Below the pieces are notes generated by a model, which was not told the DNA's origin, did not search any database, and saw only the letters and a program-made list of their open reading frames with translations. 64,000 bases of DNA from Erythroxylum novogranatense (lineage: Eukaryota > Streptophyta > Magnoliopsida > Malpighiales > Erythroxylaceae): positions 91,272,977 through 91,336,976 of the forward strand of contig CM057226.1 of assembly GCA_029891385.1 (NCBI GenBank), in the 5' to 3' direction. Made by a program: the position numbers and the translations under genes. Below are positions 45,263 through 55,738 of the stretch, one piece after another. Position 1 is the stretch's first letter, and the number at the start of each line of letters is the position of its first letter.

Positions 45263-46858
45263 GGTAATTATTTCTCTATACTTTTGAATAAGGATAGATC
45301 TTTCTCAATCAAAAGAGAATTAGGTATATTTGATGGAAATTCTATATCACAAAGATTCTCGTTTATTGTCTTGATTGACTTTGTGTGTTTGAAGTCTCTT
45401 TCAAGGTTTTCGATAATTCTTCCTAATATTACTATGACTCATTAAGTGTTTTAATGTTTAAATTAAGTTTTAAAACTATCTTTTTAGCTTTATAGAATAC
45501 ACTAATTGACCAATATCTTAGTGTGGTCAACTAGTGTAACCAAAAATTATGTCTTCTACCTTTTCAATGAGTGTTTTCTTTGTTTAATCGCTTGTCTTGT
45601 TTTGTAGACAGCCATATTATTTGACCAATATCATTTGTTGGTCAATCAATGTCCTTGATTTTGAGAATTCTTTTCTTTCCTAAGAGTTTATGAGAGTTTA
45701 TTCACACTTACTGTTCAACCAAATATCCTTAGTGGTTGACAACATACTTTACTAGTTGACCAGTAGATTGAATTTTTAACCAAAACATTCTTTTTCACCA
45801 CGCCTCCGCTGCTTACTCTTTCTCCTCTCTTAAACATCAACATAAGTCAACCAATTGAGTTATATGGTTGACTAGCCCCTCAGTTTTTAGTCTCTCCCTA
45901 TCCTCTTTTCTTTTATTTTCATATTTTTTTCTTTCCTCTAAAACCCTAAACATTTTACTCTTTTCCTTAAAAAAATATTAATTAAATTCCTTAAATTGAG
46001 AAATTGTCATTCCCGAATTTTGTACTTGGTATTTTCAAAATTTTTCTTAATTAATATTTTTGAATTGATGCATTCATATTTAATTTGCAAAAGAAGTCAA
46101 GCTTCTTCCCTTTCAATTATATATATATATATCTTTACTTTTGTTTAATTATGATATTTTAGGCAATTTTTCATATCTAAATTTTTGAAATTTTGTGGCT
46201 TATAAATTATACATTCTTTTATGAAATTTATTGTTTGATATTATAATTATGCTTTTATTTGTTACAATATGCTTTTTGTTACAATTCTAACCCCTAATTT
46301 TGTCAAAACTTACCTTTGATACTTTAGTTGAATTTTAACTTAGGCATAATGTTGAAATTGGAAAATTTCAAATTAGATGCAATTAAGGATGTTTGGATCA
46401 AAATTGAATTTTATTTTGAATTTTAACTATTTAATAGCACTATCTAGTGAGAAAGTTTGTCAATCTGATCAAATTCATCTTTTAACTAAGTTAGCTTGAC
46501 GTATGATACTTTTATTATGCATTTTTAATAGATTTTTTAATGATTACAAAAGGGGAGAAATTTTAGTAATGTTAGATTTAGGAGGAGTGATAACATTCAA
46601 GAAAAGTAATGAAATTTAATAGGAGGATTGTTTTATCATTTTATATTTCTTTCACTTTGTATGATATGCTTGAGTAAATTTATATTATCTACATGTATGG
46701 ATATTTTTAATTATAAATATTTCTTTCGTTCTTTATATTGAAGTATGTTTGTATGCATGAATTAAAGGGATATAATCATTATCTTGATAGTTGTTTGTGT
46801 GCTTAACTTTATTATTATTCTCTAATGTCACAAATATTTTGGTATCATAAAAAGGGAA
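45263..46858 (+). other. 3' non-coding region of the SIRE-like element
   Basis: No gene. It ends in a purine-rich AAAAAGGGAA that abuts the right LTR (46859), the likely polypurine tract. A second purine tract, CAAAAGGGGAGAAA, lies at about 46547. Between 45370 and 45880 there are about nine TTGAC/GTCAA motifs, also frequent in the LTRs of this element. The rest is AT-rich. Confidence 0.5.
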
Positions 46859-47925
46859 TGTTGAACCAATGGAGGTTTCAACTGGGGTTTTAATGATAAA
46901 AAATATAATTAATACTACTTTTTTATTATTTTAAAGAAAAATTTTAGAACGAAATAAAGTCACAAACTCAAGAAGATACTGTATGAAGTTGAATAAGGGA
47001 AGTTGAAGTTTACAATTGAAAAATGAAGAACAAAAGAATTTCAAAGTATATCTAGGTCATTTTACATCTTGTATTTTTATTTGTAGTCTCATTTTGTGAT
47101 GATCCAAAACGCTTACCATGCATAAACATTTTATTTGACATCATTGTATGAGTCTTTTCATTCATTAAGATGAAATGAAGCTTTTGTTTTTCATAAAGGC
47201 CTTTTGATCTTTAAAACAAGCTTTGGGGAAAATTTTAAGAAAAGTTTAATTCATATTTGTATTAGTCAATTTGAGTTTGAGCATTTGAAAGTATCAAAAT
47301 TGTGATTTTAGGGTGAATGATCAACCTGTATAGGTTAATGGTTCACCAATATAAATTAAAATTGTTAAAATTGATGTACTGTGAGTTTGTTGTAATATCG
47401 ATTAATGTACCGGTCAAACAATTTGCCATATTAGTCAACTAATATGTGCGCTGGTTGACCAGTGTTCTAGCGACTTATGAATCTACATCTTTAAAAGTAT
47501 ACCAGTTGACTAGTCCATTGTATATAGTTATTGTAAAGACTAATTCTTAGTTCTAATAACTATTTTACGTGAAAAAAATTATAAAGATACAAGTAAGTGT
47601 TTTCTCATTGGTTTTGACTTCAAGAACGCTGAAGGTATTTTATAAACACATTTTAAAGAGTTTTTCAATCATTTGAGCATCATTGTCTTATATTTGGGTA
47701 AATGAGTTGTTTTGGAGTTATTAAGTAAATAAGTAAGATATTTTTAAGTTAAAATACTTTGTTGGGGTGTTGAATATTATACTAGGGATGTTCTAAGTGG
47801 GATTATGGTTCCTCTTCACTTTAGAAGAAGATATAAGAAGGGTTCATCTTTATCGCTACAGATTGTACCAAGTTTATTTTTTATCTTGAAAGAAGAATTA
47901 TAGTGGAATTTCAATAAGAGTCTTT
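46859..47925 (+). repeat. SIRE-like right LTR (truncated)
   Basis: Starts TGTTGAACC directly after the purine tract. It matches the left LTR until about 47910-47925, then the similarity stops: the left LTR's last 200 bases have no counterpart. Truncation is probably due to the insertion or deletion that placed the next copia element alongside. Confidence 0.6.
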
Positions 47926-48299
47926 ATTATCAAAGATCATCAGGAATATGAATGCATTTCAAGACAAAATGTTTACAATAAAACAAGAGAAAAGCAAAGT
48001 GATGCTCATACGAAGACCCTTTGCATTACTTTGTATCCTTGCATCAAATCAGTTAGTTGTAATTTAATGATTATTTTAATTAATAAAGCCACTCTTTATC
48101 TTTATGATTTTTAATTATAGTTGTTTTAATACTAAAAGTAAAATTCTTGAAATAATATTTATGAAATTAACATTATGATCAATTATAATTATGAGATTTA
48201 ATTTATTTTAATATATTATTTTAAAATTATTTCTACTTGTAGTTTCATTAAGATAAAATATTGATAGAATGATAAATTGAGCACATATCATGTTTTTTG

Positions 48300-50036
48300 T
48301 TATAAAGAAAGTAATTGATATCATAAATTAAAATATAGAATTACTTCAAAAAACGTGTTAGTACTTATTAGACTAGGTGAAATATTACTTATGTATCGTT
48401 GATTTTCTCATTATGATAGTTGTATGATTATCCTTTAGACCTAAGATTACCAAGGTATCTCATATGTGAATTATTACGTTTTGATTCTCAAGATATAGAT
48501 ATCTCTTATATGAATTACTATGTTTTGATATTCTATTTAGGATACCTCAATTGGTTATACTTGGATATAGTATGAATTATATAAAGATAATTGAGTAAGC
48601 TAATAAAGGATTTATTACTCTAAAATAACTAGGAGAATGTTTCACTATTCTTAATTGATAGTGACTTAAGGAGTTCTCTAATCGGTGGAAATTGAAATCT
48701 AAAAGATATTTTCAAATATTAATTATAAATTAATTACTAATTAAAATAATAAATATGAATGAATTTAAATAGAGTATACTCTAATTCCATACTTTATATC
48801 CAATTCGAATATCGAATGACGGAAGAACTAAATTATACATTATAATAATGTATAGATAAGTTGAGTGATATTCCTAATATTTAGATGATCACGACTTATT
48901 AATCTTAATATATGATTATAAATTATTTAAGAAGATAATTAAAGATGAATAAAATAAGTTTTAATTATCTAACTGTAATTATGAATTATAATTAGCATTT
49001 ATAATCATTACTAATATATTAAGAATATAATGAGTCACATAGTTTTTAATATGTTCAAAATGATTATAAATTACAATTTTAATTCATAATTAGAATTAGA
49101 AAATTTTAAATTCCTTTTAGTTTTTCTTTATTTATCTAATTAATTAATTTATAATCATATATCAAGATTGATAGATAACATATGCCATAATCAATATTAC
49201 GAATGTTTAAGTAGTTGACTTAACATATCCATGCATAGTTATAATGTATAATTTAATCATTTCATTGTTCAAGATAACAATTGGATAAACAATATGAAAT
49301 TAGTATCTATTCATTTAAATTCAATCATGTTTATTTTTCTAATTAGTAATTGATTTATAATCGATATTTGAAAACAATATTTTCAAGTCTCAATTTACTA
49401 TTTAAGGATAATAGAACATTCTCATTAATTACTTTAGGATTTGAATCCTTTATTAACTTCTTGAATTATCTCCATATATTTTGTACTATGTCCTAGAACT
49501 ATTGACTAAGCTGCTCTTAATAAAATAGGTCATATGTAGTATAATGCTTTCATAATTTTTGTCTAAGGGTCAATTATACAATTATCATAATGAGAACATA
49601 TAATGAGGACATCCATTTACACATAAGTAATCTTCCATTCAAGATTTTCATAATTAGATCGTTTAATAAGTTTATTCTCTAATAAACCCTATATATATGT
49701 TTAAGTATCTCAATACTTTAATTTAAGTGATCATTATTTTCTTTATAAGAAATAAACATAAGATGAGTTAGTTTTACTATTCCATTAATATCTCATCTTG
49801 ATAAAACTATCACTATGAATAACTTGTAACTAACATCTAAATACAATTGAAGTCCTATAATTATGATCTCATCATAATTTTAATCACACACTAATTATTT
49901 TAGGATTTATCTTTAGCATAAAGCATTAAATATAATTAACAAAACACATAAAGATAAATAATGCCTTTATTGAATAAATTAATAACGTCAAACATTAATT
50001 ACAACAAATCAATTGGTGAAAAGGTATAAACTAACA
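48300..50036 (-). repeat. 3' LTR of a decayed copia element
   Basis: The right boundary is well supported: plus-strand CTAACA ends at 50036 and is followed by ATCTCTCATTTAC, on the minus strand a purine-rich AAATGAGAGAT tract that touches an LTR starting TGTTAG. The sequence resembles the solo LTR at 43831-45257 in general layout. The left boundary is a guess. Very AT-rich, no gene. Confidence 0.5.
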
Positions 50037-52070
50037 ATCTCTCATTTACAAATAAATCCAATCACCTATATATTTAATACTATATCTATCCATATATTAA
50101 GCATATCTATTTTGAGTCAATGACTTAGTCAAAGGATATGTGAGATTCTCTTTAGTATGTACTCGCTTTAGTGGAATATTGTCTTTTGCTTAATTATCTC
50201 CTTGATTAAATAAAACTTCATGAGTACATGCTTAAAACTATATATATGACCTTAGTTTCTTTTCCTATGCAATATCACCATAATTGTAATAGTATAGTAT
50301 TATAGGCTCATTAATGTTAATGACTAATTCAAGTTTAAAGATTAACTTCTTAATCTAAATAACTTCTTTTATTGCCTTAAACATTGAAATGTACTCTTCC
50401 TCAATCATGGAATCAATAATGGTTAGTTGATTGGAACTTTTCCAATTTATTGTACCATCACTGAGAGTAAAGATGTAATTTGATTGTGATATGCTGTCAT
50501 CGGGATTATATTGAAAACTTGTATCTGTATACCCTTGAACTCTTATTTCAACTCATCTATAGACCATGGAAACATTTTTAGTTCTTTTCAAGTATTTTAA
50601 GATGTTTTTTTCATAACCGTCTAACAATCATCAATAAGATTGGATTGAAATTTCCTTGTTATGCCTAAAGTATAGGGAGCATCTCCTTTTGTATGTATTA
50701 TACAATACATGATTGATTTAAAAGCCGAAGAATATTGAAAATAGTCCCTTTTATCTCTATCTTTCTATGTCTTTGGACACATACTCTTTGAGAGTGAAAG
50801 CTCATACAATGCGAGTAAGAATATCTTTTTGAAATTACAATGCTAAACCTCTTTAACATATTGTTTATGTATATGGATTATGTTGAACCAAGCAACCTTC
50901 TTGATCTATCTCTATAGATCTTTATTCCTAAATATAAGTTGATTCTCTTATATTTTCATGGAGTATTTATTATATAATAAACTTTTATAGATTGGAGCAT
51001 CAATATGTTGTTTTCAATTAATAATATGTCATGCATATATTACATTAGGAAGATAATTGCACTCCTACTAATCTTTTACAGATATAAAGTTTGTTTTTTA
51101 ATAAAATCAAACTCTTTGATTATCTCACCAAAAGGATGTTCCAAGTTTATGATATGTACTTTTGTAACTTATATACTTGATTAAGAAACCTCTTAACTTT
51201 AAAACCTTCAAGTTGTGTAATATAATCATCCTCAAGAAGATTCTTACTAAAAATGTTGTGTTGACATCTATTTATTTGATTATATAATCATGGTATGTGA
51301 TTATAGCCAATAAGATATTAATAGACTTAAGCATGGCTACTAATGAAAATATTTCATAAAATATACTCCTTTTTTATTTCTATAACAATTGGCCACTAAC
51401 CTTGTTTTATACCTATTCATATTACCATATATATCAATATTTGTCTTAAAACCCACTTATATTCACTAAGTATAAACTTATTAAGTGCATCCACAAAAGT
51501 TTACATTTGGTTATTATATATAGATTTAATTTCAAATCTTATAGCTTCATGCCATTTTACAACTTTTAGGTCAAAAAAAAATAGTGGGCTTATTGTTCAT
51601 AAGAAATCTGACATCTTTTTCTTTTTCAAAATATAGATCGAATCTATTTAGCAGACGGTGTATTTTACTATTGCGTCATAAACAATGTGTTTGTTGAACC
51701 TTGAGTTATACCTCAAACATATCAACTTGAGGTTTTTGTTCCATCTGAATATGCATTTATAGTTCTTAAACTTCTTTTAAGTTCTACCTCATTCCCATTA
51801 CTTTCCTTAAAAGTAATAAATTCCTTTTGCTTAAGAAAATGGTAATATTTAATACTCTCTTACAAATACTCCATAATTTATATTTTATTTTATTTAACTT
51901 AAAGTTTATTAGATATATGCACTTCACATAAGCATTATATCCCCAGTTCTTTAAGTATAATATCTCGAGTATGTTATCAATCTATATCTCATATACCATC
52001 TTGCCAATAGATTTAGATAAAACTCTATTTAGAAGTTTAGTAGTAGTCTCAAGAGTATATCCCTTAAAGG
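50037..52070 (-). pseudogene. Decayed copia RT/RNase H
   Basis: On the minus strand about 50560-50360 reads GYTDTSFQYNPDDSISQSNY then LSDGTINWKSSNQLTIIDS and EEEYISMFKAIKEV, the copia RNase H with its first Asp and the Glu retained. Just upstream (about 50740-50600) are remnants of the RT end (MYCIIHTKGDAPYTLGITRK). Further right only scattered RT similarity remains, among many stops. The element is the pol part belonging to the LTR at 48300-50036; gag and the 5' LTR are not recognisable. Confidence 0.65.
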
Positions 52071-52074
52071 AAAT

Positions 52075-53130
52075 CAAAAGGCATTTGACAATGTAAATTA
52101 TATTTTAAACTGCAACTGCAAGGTATAGTTGTAGTTAATGCTAAAAAGTACGGGTCGATTTCACGAGGACTAGAATTACTAGTATCGTTGTGATGATGAT
52201 AAGTCAAATGCAAAACCAAAACAATAAATTAAAATAAATTGACACAGTTGATTAATTAGAACAAAGATTAAACTCATAACCAATAAAAAGATAATGATAC
52301 TTGGACTTTGAATCCCGTTAGGACTTCTCATGCAACCATGATTTCACTACTCAATTTAATCTATAGTTATTAGAACATGAAAATTTATGTCTTATGTTAA
52401 TATCTTTCTCAAGATTGTTAACACCTGACCCTCGATTGATTAACTGAAATCTCTTTTTAGTTAAAACCCCTAAGATTGTATTAATTGATTCATGAATTTT
52501 ACTATTAGGTTTGACCCTAATTCAAAGGATCTATGTCAACCTATTTGTAGGTTTGTATGCAACTTCTTTTAATTATGGTTGATTTATCCATATAAAAGGG
52601 TTTCTTAATCTCAATTGCTTAAACTAATACACTAGCAATATTAATTCAAGAATAATTAAGAACACACAATTATATCTTAATGAAACTAAAGAATGAATTA
52701 AGTTAAAATAAAATCACTATAAGGTCTATCATAGGGTTTATCTATTCCAAGTACCAAGAAATGTTTAGTCCATAATCATAACATCAAGACCAAAGGAAAA
52801 ACTAAAAACTAAAAAACCATGATGAGATCCTTTTTAATCTTATCATCGAAAATAAAATCACTATAAGGTCTATCATAGGGTTTATCTATTCCAAGTACCA
52901 AGAAATGTTTAGTCCATAATCATAACATCAAGACCAAAGGAAAAACTAAAAACTAAAAAACCATGATGAGATCCTTTTTAATCTTATCATCACAAATATG
53001 TTCCCTTGCATTTTCTTCATTCTTTTTATCGTTTTAGGCCATCAATATATATTTTTTCAAGCCTTCCTTGAGCTTTCTATGAACCTCTTTTCTAACTTCC
53101 CCTTGTTTTCTCTTTGTTTTGCCCTTGTAT
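52075..53130 (-). repeat. Gypsy LTR relic (Athila-like), left part
   Basis: Contains GTACGGGTCGATTTCACGAG (about 52151) and a layout like the Athila-like LTR at 34265-35478 (GTCGAATCCCTAGAGAACTA). Similarity continues in style on the far side of the small LTR element at 55335 (TTAGGGTTTCTAG in both). Ends and target duplications were not found. It includes a 144-bp tandem duplication listed separately. No gene. Confidence 0.5.
52705..52991. repeat. Perfect 144-bp tandem duplication
   Basis: 52705-52848 and 52849-52991 are identical by eye apart from the last base. The absence of differences in otherwise decayed DNA suggests a recent duplication. An assembly artefact is also possible. Confidence 0.9.
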
Positions 53131-54029
53131 TGTTGGAACCCGATTCGAGAACCGGATCCCAACCGAAAAAAGGAACGAAAAAAATGGAAAATCGAAAAGC
53201 GAGAAATCGCTAATCGGAATACAAATCGAATCAGCGGAGCGAAGCAAATACTCGGAAAGTTTCGAATCGGACCAAATCAGATCAAACCGAAGGTAGCGAA
53301 GTGGATCGAATACAAATCGAAAGCGGAAACAAACACTTAACAAAACGAATCCGACATCCGAGAACAAAAATCAGAGAAAAATGATCGAACGAACATAATC
53401 GCGTTGGAAACCTTACGATATTTCAAATCCGGAATAACATTTTCAAAACAAAGCATATCTTCCGAAATTCATATCTCTCAATCCCGACATCGAAAAATAG
53501 CTAACTTTATGTCCATGAAAAGCTCTCGACAGAGGCTACAAGTTTCACGTTGATCATTTTCTCAAATTTTGCCTCAATTAAAAAGTCAACTTTTTTTCCT
53601 CAAAGTCAAATTTCAAACGAACTTTGACTGATCATAACTCTCACTCCCGATATCGAAAAATATCAAACTTTATATCTACGAAAAGCTCTTGACATAAACT
53701 ACAAGTTTCCAGAAGACCATTTTATCAAATTTTGCCTGAATCAAAAGTCAACTTTCAAAGGCCAAAAAGTCAACTATTTCACAATTTTTCATATTTTCAT
53801 ACTTTCTCTTTATTTTTAGATTTTCAACTTAATTTCAATCAACTCATCAACTTTAAACTTGTATAATCCATACAAATCTATTCAAATTTTAAAATCATCA
53901 AACTCCATCAATTCTTTTTCTCATCAATTTCTTAAAACATAATCACATCTAATACAAATTTCCCATACGAACTTACTTATTTCATACTTTTTATATTTCT
54001 AAAATTCACTTAAAGATCGGGGTCCAACA
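53131..54029 (-). repeat. 3' LTR of the small non-autonomous element
   Basis: 899 bp. Contains two copies of a roughly 163-bp module, each with CCCGAYATCGAAAAATA (53483 and 53646), a shared AAAGCTCT and a shared TTTTGCCT. The same module occurs in the 4.5-kb solo LTR at 39536. Confidence 0.9.
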
Positions 54030-54043
54030 TTTCTCCCCCTCTT
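54030..54043 (-). other. Polypurine tract of the small element
   Basis: The minus strand reads AAGAGGGGGAGAAA against the 3' LTR start. The chromovirus tract at 58378-58391 is nearly the same. Confidence 0.8.
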
Positions 54044-54415
54044 AAAAGAATTTCGTCCTCGAAATTCACACTTAAGAACATAATATTTCTTATCTCATTC
54101 CTTCTCATAAATATTTCTCAATCTCTTCATAATTTCTCAATTCTTAAATCAATTTCTCCATCCACTAGGTTCTTCATATAATTCATAACAAGGACATTCA
54201 CTTCATTTCTTAATTCTTACTTATTTAATCTTATCAATTTACCTCTTTTCAAAACCTCATGCATATCACTTATACACATTCTCATAATTTCAATCTTACC
54301 AAACCTATAGCCCAAGTATGATCATAATACTGATCTCTGACATTCTCACAAATTCGATTTTTATCCTTATACACTCTCATCAATCTTATGTGCCCAGTTA
54401 AGACCATAGTACTGG

Positions 54416-54427
54416 GCTCTGATACCA
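54416..54427 (-). other. Primer binding site of the small element
   Basis: The minus strand reads TGGTATCAGAGC, a perfect match to the tRNA-iMet site, four bases from the 5' LTR. Confidence 0.85.
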
Positions 54428-54431
54428 TCTA

Positions 54432-55329
54432 TGTTGGAACCCGATCCGAGAATCGGATCCCAACCGAAAAACAGAACGAAAAAAATGGAAAATCGAAAAG
54501 CGAGAAATCGCTAATCGGAATACAAATCGAATCAGCGGAGCGAAGCAAATACTCGGAAAGTTTCGAATCGAACCGAATCAGATCAAACCAAAGGTAGCGA
54601 AGCGGATCGAATACAAATCGAAAGCGGAAACAAACACTTAAAAAAACGAATCCGACATCTGAGAACAAAAACCAGAGAAAAATGATCGAACGAACATAAT
54701 CGCGTTGGAAACCTTACGACATTTCAAATCCGGAATAACATTTTCAAAACAAAGCATAACTTCCGAAATTCATATCTCTCAATCCCGACATCGAAAAATA
54801 GCAAACTTTATGTCCACGAAAAGCTCTCGACAGAGGCTACAAGTTTCACGTTGATCATTTTCTCAAATTTTGCCTCAATTAAAAAGTCAACTTTTTTCCT
54901 CAAAGTCAAACTTCAAACTAACTTTGACTGATCATAACTCTCACTCTCGATATCGAAAAATATCAAACTTTATATCTACGAAAAGCTCTTGACATAAACT
55001 ACAAGTTTCCAGAAGACCATTTTATCAAATTTTGCCTGAATCAAAAGTCAACTTTCAAAGGCCAAAAAGTCAACTATTTCACAATTTTTCATATTTTCAT
55101 ACTTTCTCTTTATTTTTAGATTTTCAACTTAATTTCAATCAACTCATCAACTTTAAACTTGTATAATCCATACAAATCTATTGAAATTTCAAAATCATCA
55201 AACTCCATCAATTCTTTTTCTCATCAATTTCTTAAAACATAATCACATCTAATACAAATTTCCCATACGAACTTACTTATTTCATACTTTTTATATTTCT
55301 AAAATTCATTTAAAGATCGGGGTCCAACA
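54432..55329 (-). repeat. 5' LTR of the small non-autonomous element
   Basis: 898 bp, partner of 53131-54029. Its 3' end (minus strand) forms a hairpin: GTTGGAACCCGAT pairs with ATCGGATCCCAAC (54433-54466) with two mismatches. Confidence 0.9.
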
Positions 55330-55334
55330 TGTAT

Positions 55335-55738
55335 AGCTAAAAATTAGGGTTTCTAGAGTGGACACAGTCACCTATATAACCTGTGTTTTAATTCTTCAAA
55401 AATTATGAAAAAACATGGTTTTAAAGAGCTAAAAGGTCATTGGCACAATTGTGTCCCTTAAGGACAAGTTTAATATTTCAATTTTCTACCTTGATTCTAT
55501 CCAATTTATGTCCTTTTGACCCATGGTCGTAGGAATGTATTAAGTACCAAAAATAATTAGAAACTCTCAAATAAAAAAATGCAGTAAATATGATTAGAAA
55601 TATAATCTATTCAGCATTTGTCAGTATGCATGACTCATCATTGAACATACTATATCTAATAAAGTGCTTTTTTTGCCCTCTCAGACACTTTAATGTGTTA
55701 TGGAGTACTAAGTGATGTCCATTGTGCTAAAACAACAT
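55335..55738. other. Gypsy LTR relic, right part, and flank
   Basis: About 400 bases between the small LTR element and the chromovirus 3' LTR. The first 60 bases continue the interrupted LTR relic. The rest is AT-rich. No gene. The last five bases, AACAT, should be one side of the chromovirus target duplication. Confidence 0.45.

Larger units (their letters stand above)
40200..47925 (+). mobile_element. Decayed SIRE-like Ty1/copia element lacking polymerase
   Basis: Plus-strand element with a left LTR ending at 41300, primer site at 41303, gag remnants at 41340-42830, non-coding 3' region and a right LTR starting TGTTGAACC at 46859. The two LTRs align over about 700 bases (for example AACAAGCTTTGGGGAA, GATGTACTGTGAGTT) but are highly diverged. 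Integrase, RT and RNase H are absent, so it is either a deletion derivative or a large non-autonomous form. A copia solo LTR (43831-45257) interrupts it. The right LTR seems cut off near 47925. Confidence 0.7.
53131..55329 (-). mobile_element. Young non-autonomous LTR element (TRIM/small LARD)
   Basis: Two LTRs of 899 bp (53131-54029) and 898 bp (54432-55329) enclose only 402 bp. Perfect target duplication TGTAT (53126-53130 and 55330-55334). Ends TGTTGGAACC and GGGGTCCAACA. Primer site and purine tract are both present in minus orientation. No coding capacity at all. LTRs differ at about 21 positions plus one indel (hand count, about 2.3%), so insertion was fairly recent. It lies within an old gypsy LTR relic. 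Enzymes must come from another element, most plausibly the chromovirus type at 55739. Confidence 0.9.

Noticed and set aside
53092..54668. Paired frames in both LTRs of the small element
   Set aside because: The same LTR sequence translated twice; low-complexity Lys/Arg/Glu or Phe-rich peptides with no start context.
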